Part shown: positions 1-8,721 of the stretch, one piece after another
Numbering within the stretch: position 1 is the stretch's first letter
Layout of the letters: each line of letters opens with the position of its first letter
Assembly (NCBI RefSeq): GCF_009811795.1
Contig: NZ_BLJE01000006.1
Location: 1 to 64,000 of the forward strand
DNA length: 64,000 nt
From: Litoreibacter roseus
GTDB taxonomy: Bacteria > Pseudomonadota > Alphaproteobacteria > Rhodobacterales > Rhodobacteraceae
Reading direction: 5' to 3'
Made by a program: the position numbers and the translations under genes
The notes under the pieces: generated by a model
Database searches by the model: none
What the model was told of the DNA's origin: nothing
Seen by the model: the letters and a program-made list of their open reading frames with translations, nothing else

Positions 1-394
1 CAACGACAATCCAAACAGGTGGTGGAACAACGATCGCGGTTTGCCGGATCGTGTTGAGTGATCCATCTAGATGTCCCGAAAGGGGAAACTGGAGCACGTG
101 CAGCGAACTCATGCTTTGTCCCGCACACCGGACAATGAGCTTGGTGAATGCTGCGACGGCGGCTCCGCGAGACGAAGCTGCCTCTCGCTGCGCCATGCGC
201 CAACAGCTTCACGGGGCCGTTGATTGCTCAGTTCGTAGAGCGCCTCGCAAATTCATCCAGGTTAGGGGAGCCTTGTCTGGCTTCTTCATCAACCTCCCTT
301 TGCATACTAAACCCTCGAATGGTTGGAGGCTGACTTGCCCGAGCCTGAGTCTCCGGTTGGTAGATCGAAAAAATGTGGCATAGCGTTGGCTCTG
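1..394. other. Stretch without a recognisable gene
   Basis: I see no convincing gene here. The open frames are short, overlap one another on both strands and resemble no family I know. The stretch lies downstream of the M48 protease gene, which runs leftwards and stops at 395, so it probably holds the 3' end of that transcript. I found no clear hairpin with a T tract. Confidence 0.4.
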
Positions 395-1486
395 CTACTC
401 GGCGCAGATGGATGTCAAAGCCGCCCATTCATCCTCGGTGAGGATCGGGTCGTCGGAGAATTCCTTACTTTCGCTTGCGGCCAGTGCGGCTTCGATCCTT
501 CCGTCGTGTGCCGGATGGGTGTGCAGATAGGTCAGGATGCCGGATTGTTCGAGCGTCATCGACTGCATGAGGGTGAAGGCTTCGGCCAGGTTTATAGGGC
601 TGATCCCTGCCTCAGTCAGAATCTCGTGGGCGAATGCGTCAGCTTCCCGTTCCGATTGCCGCCCGAACGAGGAAGCTTGGAGGTTGCTGGTGAAATCCGC
701 GACGACCTGTCCACCTGGGAACGTAGCTAATAGCAGGTCGCCTATCCCGGTCGAGGCTGCGTTGCGCAGGGCGATCGCGGTCATGTGCTTTGCATAGACG
801 TGTCCGACCTCGTGCGCCATGATCGCAGCGAACTGCGCAGGCGTCTCGGTCGCGTCGAACAGCCCCTGATAGACCAGAATGCGGCCTGCAGGGAAGGCGA
901 CTGCGTTGGTACTGCGGTTGTCGGTCACTTTGACGTCCAGCTCGAACGGAAGTTCGAAATTGCCGAAAACTCGTACAAAGACCTTGTCCAGCGCGGCGTC
1001 CCCTTTGGGCGTCGAGCAGAAACGCATCGGCGCTTCCTGCCTGGCGCTAATGTTGGCGATCCACTTGTCATAAGGTAGATCGGCGATGCGCCTTTCTGCC
1101 TCGGCTGACATTATGCCAGCAAGGGAGCGAGACAGATACGGCAGCAGGACCGTTGCGGAAACGGCAACGGCCACGCTGGCTGCGGCTAACCACCCGACAT
1201 ATCGCAACGGGTTGGCAAGCGCAGGGCGCGCATGCAGGTTCGGACATGCCCGTCGCACCGCGGCGACAAGGGCGGAATCGGTCACATGAAGTCGTGCGGC
1301 GTCGTCTCGGATGCTGCTGAGCAAAAGCGCGTCTTTGGCACCAGCCTTGCTTTGTGACCGGATATCGGCCAAGGGCCATTCCGCGCGAGGAACGCCATTG
1401 ACTGAAATCGACAAGCTGTCGGTCTCGATTCTGGCTTGTGCTTCTTGGCTGACAGCCGTCTTTCCATTGAAATAGAACACACTCAT
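395..1486 (-). CDS. M48 family metalloprotease, membrane-anchored
   Basis: A 363-residue zinc metallopeptidase of the M48 (Ste24/HtpX/BepA-like) family. The zinc site HEVGH is at residues 225-229, and a third-ligand Glu is likely in SEREAD (Glu281). One hydrophobic segment at about 96-117 anchors the catalytic part, which probably faces the periplasm. The first 90 residues form a separate domain I do not recognise. It is the last gene of a four-gene operon; its ATG overlaps the stop of the DUF898 gene by 4 bp, suggesting translational coupling. M48 proteins of this kind usually act in envelope protein quality control. The substrate is unknown. Family call firm, role inferred. Confidence 0.9.
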   Translation of the reverse strand: MSVFYFNGKTAVSQEAQARIETDSLSISVNGVPRAEWPLADIRSQSKAGAKDALLLSSIRDDAARLHVTDSALVAAVRRACPNLHARPALANPLRYVGWLAAASVAVAVSATVLLPYLSRSLAGIMSAEAERRIADLPYDKWIANISARQEAPMRFCSTPKGDAALDKVFVRVFGNFELPFELDVKVTDNRSTNAVAFPAGRILVYQGLFDATETPAQFAAIMAHEVGHVYAKHMTAIALRNAASTGIGDLLLATFPGGQVVADFTSNLQASSFGRQSEREADAFAHEILTEAGISPINLAEAFTLMQSMTLEQSGILTYLHTHPAHDGRIEAALAASESKEFSDDPILTEDEWAALTSICAE

Positions 1487-2676
1487 ATCCCCATCCCCAT
1501 ATCCAGCGCCTCAAACAACCCGCTCGCGCCGGTCTGTGCCTCACCCTCACGCTGTGCAACCCGTGCCATCAACTCGGTGTTCTCCAAGATCACGCTGTCA
1601 GCAAAGAGCCGGGTCATCGGCACAAGGACAAAGACGTGGTTTAGGATGCTCCAGACCAGATAGATTACGGCAGTGGTCAAAAAGATAGTGCTCAGAACAA
1701 TCCACTGGACGGCATTATTGGTAACGAAGTCCATGTATTCCGAGAACTTGAGCCCTGCGAACCCTTGAGTGAAACCATTTGTCACGGCTGCAACTGCAAG
1801 CGCCCAGAACAGAAAGACAATCGTGTTTCCGATCATGAACGTGCGAACGATTTTTGCCGTTGGTGGTGCGGCTGCGATCTTCATGTCGCCAGCCTGCTTG
1901 CGGTTCATCAGTTCCCGGAAGCTTTCAGCGCGGAAGTAAAGAAAGCCAGCCAGCGCAATCGGGATCGTGCCCCAAAGCCCATACAGAATATGTGGATCCG
2001 CAAGGCGGCCCAGCGCGATCACCAGGACCGATGCCACAATGCCGATGAAGAAGTATCGCACATGAGGGAGCAGCATTCTCCAATCGCCGCCTTGTTCCAA
2101 ATTGACCGAGCCATACCAGGTCCGGTCGGTGAGGTATCTCTCGCGCTGAAAAACCATCCATGGCAGCAGCAGACCCAACGTCGCTACGCTGGCCGCAAGA
2201 CCCGCAAGCGAGCGCCAAACGAATCCACCGGCCCCGTCTTCCAGCGCGAACCGAATGCCGCGCCAGCGTGTTCGAGAACAGAGATAGGCCCGCGCGCGAT
2301 ATTGCGCATAGAAGGCGAGCGGTAAGAGACCGATGGCTGAGACAATCGCACCGCCATGTTCGGAGTAAACCAGGCTGAAGCTCAGATACATCAAGATGAC
2401 GTTGACCACGCAGATGTAGAACGCCAGAAATGCAACCGCCATCATGAAACCCAGAAACTTCTCGCTCCCCAGCCCGGTATATTCCAGCGGTTGATCGCCG
2501 ATCCGGACCGACGACCAGTACCAGCGCCGCAGCCGTGTCTTCATCCACGACTTGTAGAGGCCGGCGGTGAACAACGTTAGCAACGCAGTGATCGACACCT
2601 CCTTTGCGAGTTCGGCGCGATTACCGCTGAATTTCACCTTGTATGATGTGTTTTCCAAATGTGCTCCTGCATTCAT
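1483..2676 (-). CDS. DUF898 (YjgN-like) multi-pass membrane protein
   Basis: A 397-residue integral membrane protein that resembles the DUF898/YjgN family. The N-terminus carries the typical stretch with LLTLFTAGLYKSWMKTRLRR followed by a WYWSSVRIGD segment. Several hydrophobic helices follow up to about residue 350. The family has no established biochemical function. It lies 30 bp downstream of the RND pump gene and overlaps the M48 protease gene by 4 bp. DUF898 and M48 genes side by side suggest a shared envelope role, but the pairing with an efflux pump is only contextual. The start is the first ATG in a long open frame. Confidence 0.85.
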   Translation of the reverse strand: MNAGAHLENTSYKVKFSGNRAELAKEVSITALLTLFTAGLYKSWMKTRLRRWYWSSVRIGDQPLEYTGLGSEKFLGFMMAVAFLAFYICVVNVILMYLSFSLVYSEHGGAIVSAIGLLPLAFYAQYRARAYLCSRTRWRGIRFALEDGAGGFVWRSLAGLAASVATLGLLLPWMVFQRERYLTDRTWYGSVNLEQGGDWRMLLPHVRYFFIGIVASVLVIALGRLADPHILYGLWGTIPIALAGFLYFRAESFRELMNRKQAGDMKIAAAPPTAKIVRTFMIGNTIVFLFWALAVAAVTNGFTQGFAGLKFSEYMDFVTNNAVQWIVLSTIFLTTAVIYLVWSILNHVFVLVPMTRLFADSVILENTELMARVAQREGEAQTGASGLFEALDMGMGI

Positions 2677-2706
2677 GTCGGTCCGTTCCAGGCTCTGCTT
2701 TACGTC

Positions 2707-5700
2707 TTAGCTGGCCGCGGTCTTCTGGTCCGCCCGAACGTTGAAGAAGATGGTATATAGCGTTGGCACAACGATCAGGGTCAGGATCGTGGCGAAACTG
2801 AGCCCGCAGATGATGACGACCGCGAGGGATTGAAAGAACGGGTCCCACAGCAACGGGATCACACCCAGAACTGTTGTTAGAACACCAAGCGCGACGGGCC
2901 TGACCCGGCTGACGGCGGCGTCCACGATAGCCTGCATCGGTCTTTTGCCATCCGCGATCTGGCTGTCGGTCTCGTCGATCAAGACAATCGCGTTTTTGAT
3001 CAACATGCCTGTCAGTGACAGGATGCCAAGGATGGCCATGAATTCCAGCGCGGTCTGTGTGACGACCAGACCCCATACGACGCCGATCAAAGCAAGGGGC
3101 ACGGTCAGCCAGATGATCAGCGGCTGGCGTACCGCGTTGAACAGCAGAATGACGACGACGATCATCGCGCCAAAGCCGATGGGCATCGTTGTTGCCAGAC
3201 CTGCATTCGCTTCCCGGCTGTTGCCGAATTCGCCTTTCCATTCCATCGAATAGCCGGGCGGAAGATCGATCGCCTCGATGGGCGCGCGCACGGCATTGAA
3301 GAGATCACCCGAAAGCACATCCGGAGCGTTGTCCGATTGGGCGGTAATGGCTAGCGCCCGGTCGATCCGGCGCAGATTGCCGGCCTCAAAGACCAGCTGA
3401 AAATCATCGACGACCTGCGAGATCGGGACATAGCTGCCTGTCACCTGCGAAAAGACCTGGATGTCCCGCAATCCAGCGATGTTGTTGCGGTCCACTTCGA
3501 ACGGGCGCATCACGACGTTCATCAATTCGTCGCCCTCGCGGTAGACGCCGATCGAAGTGCCGGTCAAATGAGCATAGATCGCGTTCGATATCTCGCCCTG
3601 GGTCAGACCCAGCCGGCGGGCGTTTTCGGTGTTTATGAGCGGGCGCATCACTTTGACCTGCTCGCGCCAGTCATTCTTGATCGCGACTGCACCTGCCTGC
3701 GCCATTATGGCCTCAGCTGTGCCCGACAATTCGCGCAAGACCGCCGGATTGGGGCCAAAGAACCGTGCCTCGATCTTTGATCCGCCCCCGGGGCCGAGGA
3801 CGAATTGCCAAACCTTGGAGTTCGAGTCCGGATAGGTCTCGTCAATCCAATTCTGGATTGCCGGGCGCAGATCCGCGATGCTTTGATAGGTATCCACATC
3901 CACCAGGATTTGCCCATAGCCGGGGTTCCGATCTTCGGCGGCATAGATCAGCATGAATCTAGTATGGCCGCCGCCCACGACCGTGTTGGTGCCCGTCACC
4001 CCGTTCAGCCCGCGAATGTGCTCGGATAGCTCCAGCAGGTCCCGCTCAGTCCGTGCGATGTAAGTGCCTTCCGGCAGGAAGTAGTCCACGACGAACTGCG
4101 CCCGAGTCGAGGCGGGGAAAAACCCGGCTGGCACCAAACTGAACCCCAAAACAGCAGATGCGAACAACGCGACCACCAGCGCGACGGTCAAATACCGGAC
4201 CCGGATCGCGGTGTGCAAAAGGTTGCGATAGCCATTGAGGACGGCGTTTTCCTTGGGCGACTGGCCCTCGCCGGGTTTCAACAGCAGCGTGCAGAAATAC
4301 GGTGTCAGCCAGATCGCCACTAGCCAAGAGAACAGCAGCGCAATCGTGATCGTATAGAACAGACTGCCGGCATATTCGCCTGTGGAGTCGGGCGAAAATC
4401 CGATGGGCGAGAAGGCCAGAAAGCCAACAATGGTGCCGCCCAGAAGCGGCCATTTGGTTTGGTTGACAACAGCGACAGTTGCCTTTGCCGTCTGCTCGCC
4501 CCGTTGGACTCGTACCAAGGTGCCCTCGACCACGACGATGGCGTTGTCGACCAGCATCCCAAGCGCGATGATCAAGGCGCCTAGCGAGATACGCTGCATG
4601 TCCAGTCCGAAAATATACATGCCGAACAGCGTGCCTGAAACGGTCACCAACAAGATCCCGCCCATCAGCAGCCCCGACCGCAGGCCCATGAAGATCAGAA
4701 GTGTGCCGACGACGATGACCAAAGCCAGAACGACATTCATTACGAAGTCGTTGACCGAAGCCTTCACGCTGGCCGACTGATCCGAGATCGGCAGGATGTC
4801 TATCCCGATGGGCCGATCCACGGTCAGCGCGTCCATGCGCGCCTTCACGGCGTCGCCCATTGCGACGACATTACCGCCTAAAACGTTCGAGATGCCGATG
4901 CCAATTGCCGGTTCTCCATCGCGAAAGAGTAGGTTGGTTGCCGGTTCTCTCAGACCTCGCGAGACGGTCGCAATATCCGATAATCGAAACGATGCTCCGG
5001 TCTGGGCGCTGGATATGACAAGGTTTTCGATGGCCGCAGTCGATCCAATCGCCCCCTGTGCGCGTACCGCAATCCGGGTGTCGCCCACGGCCAGCGATCC
5101 GCCCGCCGTGACAAGGTTTTGGCCTTCCAGAACGTCGGCGATCTGAGCGGGCTGAAGGCGCAGCTTGATCAGACGCGCGGGCGAGTATTCCACATATATG
5201 ACTTCATCCTGAACGCCCGTCAGCACGACTTTCGAAACACCATCGATCAGCACCAGTTCACGTTGCAATTGCTTGGCGTAGTTATGCAATTCGGGTAGGG
5301 AAAAACCTTCGCCGGTGATCGCGAAATAAAGCGCATAGACATCACCGAAATCGTCATATATTTGCGGGGGCTGGGCATTCGGCGGTAACTGACTCGCACT
5401 GTCGTCAATCTTGGCACGCATCTGGGCAAAGCGCTGATAAAGCTGGGGAAAATCTGGAGCCGATGAGATGGTGAATTCAACCGTCACTGTGCTCAGGCCG
5501 GGGGAAGAGACGGATTTGATCTCTTTCACGCCCTGTAGCTGCTGCAACGCGCCTTCGATTGTGTCGCTGACCTCATTGGCCACTTCCTCGGCACTGGCGC
5601 CCGGGTAAGGTGTGATGATCTGTGCCTGGCGGATGATGAATTCCGGATCCTCGAACCGGGGCAGCGCTGTATAAGCGAACACGCCGGCGGCTAGAATAAG

Positions 5701-5757
5701 AACAGTGGCCAACGCCGAGATCAGACGTTTTTCCAGCGCAAATCGTGCAAAATCCAC
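2707..5757 (-). CDS. RND efflux transporter permease (AcrB-like)
   Basis: A 1016-residue proton-driven RND pump, the inner-membrane part of a tripartite efflux system. TM1 is at about residues 11-30 (RLISALATVLILAAGVFAYT). Large periplasmic loops follow TM1 and TM7. The TM4 motif GMLVDNAIVVVE carries Asp404, but the next residue is Asn, where many drug (HAE-1) pumps have a second Asp. The start is GTG at 5757, preceded by GAGGG, only 4 bp after the adaptor's stop. The adaptor lies upstream in the same operon, while no TolC-type outer-membrane gene is visible. Substrate cannot be read from sequence; the divergent TM4 and lack of a nearby regulator keep drug, lipid and metabolite export open. 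Confidence 0.93.
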   Translation of the reverse strand: MDFARFALEKRLISALATVLILAAGVFAYTALPRFEDPEFIIRQAQIITPYPGASAEEVANEVSDTIEGALQQLQGVKEIKSVSSPGLSTVTVEFTISSAPDFPQLYQRFAQMRAKIDDSASQLPPNAQPPQIYDDFGDVYALYFAITGEGFSLPELHNYAKQLQRELVLIDGVSKVVLTGVQDEVIYVEYSPARLIKLRLQPAQIADVLEGQNLVTAGGSLAVGDTRIAVRAQGAIGSTAAIENLVISSAQTGASFRLSDIATVSRGLREPATNLLFRDGEPAIGIGISNVLGGNVVAMGDAVKARMDALTVDRPIGIDILPISDQSASVKASVNDFVMNVVLALVIVVGTLLIFMGLRSGLLMGGILLVTVSGTLFGMYIFGLDMQRISLGALIIALGMLVDNAIVVVEGTLVRVQRGEQTAKATVAVVNQTKWPLLGGTIVGFLAFSPIGFSPDSTGEYAGSLFYTITIALLFSWLVAIWLTPYFCTLLLKPGEGQSPKENAVLNGYRNLLHTAIRVRYLTVALVVALFASAVLGFSLVPAGFFPASTRAQFVVDYFLPEGTYIARTERDLLELSEHIRGLNGVTGTNTVVGGGHTRFMLIYAAEDRNPGYGQILVDVDTYQSIADLRPAIQNWIDETYPDSNSKVWQFVLGPGGGSKIEARFFGPNPAVLRELSGTAEAIMAQAGAVAIKNDWREQVKVMRPLINTENARRLGLTQGEISNAIYAHLTGTSIGVYREGDELMNVVMRPFEVDRNNIAGLRDIQVFSQVTGSYVPISQVVDDFQLVFEAGNLRRIDRALAITAQSDNAPDVLSGDLFNAVRAPIEAIDLPPGYSMEWKGEFGNSREANAGLATTMPIGFGAMIVVVILLFNAVRQPLIIWLTVPLALIGVVWGLVVTQTALEFMAILGILSLTGMLIKNAIVLIDETDSQIADGKRPMQAIVDAAVSRVRPVALGVLTTVLGVIPLLWDPFFQSLAVVIICGLSFATILTLIVVPTLYTIFFNVRADQKTAAS

Positions 5758-5761
5758 GCGC

Positions 5762-7009
5762 TCAGCCCTCGACTTCGTTGATCGGCCGGATGACCATGCC
5801 GTCCTGCAGGCGGGTCACGCCCGCACTGACCACTGTATCGCCGGCCTCAACGCCTGCGGAGACCTGCACATCGCTGCCCTGCACATCGCCCAATGTAACG
5901 GGGGTCTTTGCCACTGCGCCGCTGGCCGTATCGACGACCCAGACAAACGGCGCGCCATCGGCATCGGCGTCAACGGCACTCAGCGGGATTTTCGTCACCA
6001 TCACTTGATCGTTCGTTGCCGTGGCGATGACGTTGCCCACCATGCCCGGCAAGATGTTTGCCCCTTCCGGCAAGGTAACCGCGACGCGCCCGCGATAGGT
6101 CTGTGTGGCGGAGTCGGCCTGGGTCGAGAATTCGACCAACTCGGCGTGAAGGAGTTCGTCAGGCAAGGCAGTGAAACTGACGTGCGTATCGACATTCCCG
6201 GTGCCCGCAAACGACAGAACGTCGGGGCCGGGCACATCGAAGACCAGATTAACAACCGACAAACGCTGCAAAAGGACGACGTCCTGTCCCGCCTGAATGT
6301 TGGTAAAATTCTCCACTTCGCGCCGTGCGATGATGCCGTCAAAGGGAGCACGCAATGTCGCATCCTCCAGATTGTCGCGCGCGGTCTTTATCTGCGTTTC
6401 AAGCCCGCGAATGGCCGCCTCGGCCGCTTCGATGTCTTCCGCGCGCCCGCCTGAACGGCCAATCGACAGTTGCTGCAACGCGGCCTGCAACTGTGCTTCG
6501 GCGACGCGCTGCGCCGCCCTGTCTTGCTCGACGCGGGCTTCGGCGACAACGCCGCGCTCGGCCAGTCCTTCACTGCGCTGCGCCGCTTCCCGTGCTTGGT
6601 CGGCCTGGGCCTGCGCCGCGTCCACGTCCGCTTGAAACGCGGCAATTTCCTCGTCCCGGGCGCCGGTCCGCAGCGCGCTCAGCTCGGCGTTGGCCTGATC
6701 CAACTGGCTGGTCAGTTGGGTGATCTGCGCTTCGAAGTCTCGAGGGTCAAGACGCGCAATCACATCGCCGTCAGTCACGAAATCAGACGCCCGCACAGGC
6801 AGTTCGATAACCCGGCCTGAGACGCGGAACGATAGAACGGCCTGCTGTGACGGCTCGACAATGGCAGAGTATTGACGTCTGAGCGTGTCTTCTGCCGCCT
6901 CAACGATGACCACCTTGGCGGGGCGGGGCGGGGTGTCCTTACTTTGGCCCTGTGACGCGAAAGCGTACATGATCATGCAGCACGACAGGGTGCACCGTCT
7001 AAAAAGCAT
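5762..7009 (-). CDS. RND efflux periplasmic adaptor subunit
   Basis: A 415-residue membrane fusion protein that links the RND pump to an outer-membrane channel. It shows the usual order: an N-terminal signal or anchor segment with two adjacent Cys, a biotinyl-lipoyl half (VSGRVIELPVRASDFVTDGD), a long Ala/Gln/Glu-rich coiled-coil hairpin at about residues 100-220, the second lipoyl half (LRAPFDGIIARREV) and beta-barrel domains. First gene of the operon adaptor-pump-DUF898-M48, divergent from the K+ channel-like gene with about 85 bp between them. The Cys pair near residues 10-11 could be a lipid anchor, but I do not see a clean lipobox. Confidence 0.92.
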   Translation of the reverse strand: MLFRRCTLSCCMIMYAFASQGQSKDTPPRPAKVVIVEAAEDTLRRQYSAIVEPSQQAVLSFRVSGRVIELPVRASDFVTDGDVIARLDPRDFEAQITQLTSQLDQANAELSALRTGARDEEIAAFQADVDAAQAQADQAREAAQRSEGLAERGVVAEARVEQDRAAQRVAEAQLQAALQQLSIGRSGGRAEDIEAAEAAIRGLETQIKTARDNLEDATLRAPFDGIIARREVENFTNIQAGQDVVLLQRLSVVNLVFDVPGPDVLSFAGTGNVDTHVSFTALPDELLHAELVEFSTQADSATQTYRGRVAVTLPEGANILPGMVGNVIATATNDQVMVTKIPLSAVDADADGAPFVWVVDTASGAVAKTPVTLGDVQGSDVQVSAGVEAGDTVVSAGVTRLQDGMVIRPINEVEG

Positions 7010-7094
7010 GCGTTTTGCCTCCGCTATGTCTTTTCCACTAAGGAGAATCTATGGCTTATTCGCACCGGTTGGTAAACATAGAGGGTGTTGGGCG

Positions 7095-7532
7095 ATGACG
7101 CTGATAGGGCAGATAACATCGGGAACGCTGCTCCTGGTTCTGTGCGCCTTTGCCCATGTGGGCATTATCGTTGGCAGTGTTCCTTGGATCGCAAGACTGG
7201 CGCGCCTGGCGGATATGCGGGTGCCCAGAATCAAGGTCGCGCTGCTTATCGGGTTTGCGTTCGTGATGATTGTCTTTGCCCATACACTTCAGGTCTGGGT
7301 CTGGGCGGTCTCGTTGCTTTACCTTGACGCCTTGTCGGGGTTCGAAAACGCGCTCTATTTCTCGTTGGTCACCTATACGACGCTGGGCTATGGCGATGTC
7401 GTTCTGGCAAAAGAGATGCGTCTTCTGGGGGCGTTTGCGTCTGTCACGGGGCTTCTGACATTCGGGTTGAGCACCGCGTTTCTAGTCGCGCTGGTCACAC
7501 GGGTCTTGCCGAATTCTCTGGGCGGGGATTGA
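7095..7532 (+). CDS. Two-TM potassium channel family protein
   Basis: A 145-residue membrane protein with an Ion_trans_2-type pore. The selectivity filter TTLGYGD lies at residues 95-101, preceded by a pore helix (ALYFSLVTY) and followed by an outer helix. Two further hydrophobic helices are at about 8-35 and 48-75. No RCK/TrkA or cyclic-nucleotide-binding domain is attached, so it would be a minimal channel working as a tetramer. The frame is open further upstream, but the ATG at 7095 gives the natural N-terminus (MTLIGQITSG). It is transcribed away from the RND operon. Homologues are common in Rhodobacteraceae, and the physiological role is unknown. Confidence 0.8.
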   Translation: MTLIGQITSGTLLLVLCAFAHVGIIVGSVPWIARLARLADMRVPRIKVALLIGFAFVMIVFAHTLQVWVWAVSLLYLDALSGFENALYFSLVTYTTLGYGDVVLAKEMRLLGAFASVTGLLTFGLSTAFLVALVTRVLPNSLGGD

Positions 7533-7538
7533 GCACAA

Positions 7539-7757
7539 TCAGGATTGTCCGCCGGACATGGAGCGTATATATCGTAGCCCGAAAAGTGGTTTCAACGGTC
7601 CGGCTCGGCGCACAGCTTCATAAAGGACCACGCTGATCACTACGGCTGATACCACCAGCAAGATATACGACAGAACGGCCGGGATTGCGATATCGCCAGC
7701 AAAGCAGCAACGACGTTGTGGACCGGATAATGCAGAATATAGTGTGAAACGGCATGC
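7539..7757 (-). pseudogene. Remnant of an acyltransferase-3 family gene (C-terminus)
   Basis: On the minus strand one frame reads HAVSHYILHYPVHNVVAALL, the typical Y-x-LHYPV segment before the last helices of acyltransferase-3 membrane proteins. The reading then continues in another frame as IPAVLSYILLVVSAVVISVV and a basic tail, ending at a TGA at 7539-7541. So at least one frameshift is present, and everything upstream of the HAV is missing, cut where the putative IS21-type end begins. I read this as the last roughly 70 codons of a membrane O-acyltransferase destroyed by mobile-element activity. Confidence 0.55.
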
Positions 7758-7812
7758 AAAATTGACCCCGTTGAGGGGGTGATCGGCGTCCAGAAGTGAT
7801 CACCCTGATAAT
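7755..7812. mobile_element. Possible terminal fragment of an IS21-type element
   Basis: Two imperfect units, AAAATTGACCCC and AAGTGATCACCC, are separated by GGCGTCC. They recall the multiple terminal repeats of IS21-family (istA/istB) elements. No istA or istB gene is present, and the segment is squeezed between the acyltransferase remnant and the IS6 element. The assignment is from memory of the family pattern only. Confidence 0.3.
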
Positions 7813-7833
7813 TCTGTTCAGATGCTTCCCAAA

Positions 7834-7893
7834 GGGATTGTTGCGTTAAGCGCCAACGTCGGCACATGATCGAGCTTCTGATTGAGGATCATG
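7834..7893. repeat. Left inverted end of the IS6 element
   Basis: This end matches the reverse complement of 8662-8721 over about 60 bp with four mismatches (positions 11, 43, 49 and 50 of the repeat). That is much longer than the 14-20 bp ends usual for the family. It includes the region around the transposase start on the other side. Confidence 0.85.
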
Positions 7894-7948
7894 GGGACTT
7901 TTGCGTTAAATTGTTTGGCATCGAATTGCCGATGCATTCTGGCAGGTC

Positions 7949-8659
7949 TCATGCTGCCTCTTTGAACAGGCTGACCACAAAGCGCACTTCGCCCGCGACG
8001 CCCGCTTCCCTGCCGACAACATGCCCTCGCTTGATACTGCGAACAGCCTCGATCCCCTTGAGCGTGTCCTTTGCGGCGCTGAGCGATTTGAAGCCGCGCG
8101 CCGGCGTGACCAGTTTCTTGAGCGCGGCATGATCGCTTCTGATCCGGTTGTTCTTCCATTTGCGATCAACGTGCCGGATTTCCTCACCCGGGAACGACCA
8201 ACGGTTCATCTCGCCAATGACCTTGGCGTAGCTATGAGCCTTGTCCGTGACGATCGTCATCGGCTGGTATAGCCGGGCGTTGTCGCACGCTTGTCGAAAG
8301 AACGCCCGGGCCGCTTTTGCATCACGCCGCGCAGTAAGACGAAAATCAATCAACCGGCCATGTTGGTCAACCGCTCGCCAAAGGTAGCGCCATCTGCCGC
8401 CGACCCGAACGTAGGTTTCGTCGACGTGCCAGATCAGGCTGCGGCAGGACTTGTGTTTGAATGAGCGTTTGGCGATCTCGGGTCCAAACTTTCGGACCCA
8501 CCGGTAAATCGTCGCCGCATCGACATGAACGCCGCGCTCCTCGAGCAAATCTTTCACGTCGCGATAGGACAACGCGAACCGGCAGTACCAGCGAACGGCT
8601 TGCAAGATGATATCCTTTGGAAAACGGTGACCTTTGAACGGGTTCTTCGGTGCTGGCAT
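7949..8659 (-). CDS. IS6-family transposase with altered DDE triad
   Basis: A 236-residue IS26-like transposase, starting MPAPKNPFKGH. An N-terminal helix-turn-helix part (SYRDVKDLLEERGVHVDAAT) precedes the catalytic core. Asp80 (IWHVDETYVRV) and Asp139 (MTIVTDKAHSY) match the first two catalytic residues. The DD34E spacing puts the Glu at residue 174, but the sequence there is NNRIRSDHAALK, so Arg174 replaces it. The codon is AGA where GAA would be expected. An upstream in-frame ATG at 8689 is possible, but the 8659 start places Asp80 at the family position. Predicted inactive unless helped by another copy. Confidence 0.85.
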   Translation of the reverse strand: MPAPKNPFKGHRFPKDIILQAVRWYCRFALSYRDVKDLLEERGVHVDAATIYRWVRKFGPEIAKRSFKHKSCRSLIWHVDETYVRVGGRWRYLWRAVDQHGRLIDFRLTARRDAKAARAFFRQACDNARLYQPMTIVTDKAHSYAKVIGEMNRWSFPGEEIRHVDRKWKNNRIRSDHAALKKLVTPARGFKSLSAAKDTLKGIEAVRSIKRGHVVGREAGVAGEVRFVVSLFKEAA

Positions 8660-8661
8660 GG

Positions 8662-8721
8662 CATGATCCTCTGTCAGATGCTCGATCATGTGCCGACGTT
8701 GGCGCTTAACTCAACAATCCC
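8662..8721. repeat. Right inverted end of the IS6 element
   Basis: Partner of the left end. It stops just before the transposase ATG at 8659 and so probably also contains its promoter and ribosome-binding site. Confidence 0.85.

Larger units (their letters stand above)
7834..8721 (-). mobile_element. IS6-family insertion sequence
   Basis: An 888-bp element carrying one transposase gene and bounded by long inverted ends. Both ends begin GGGATTGTTG, fitting the IS6-family tip. The flanking 8 bp (TTCCCAAA left, CGAAGAAC right) do not match, so there is no target duplication. This points to replicative cointegrate or deletion events rather than a simple insertion. The right end interrupts a SnoaL-like gene. 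The two sides of the element belong to unrelated genes. Confidence 0.85.
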
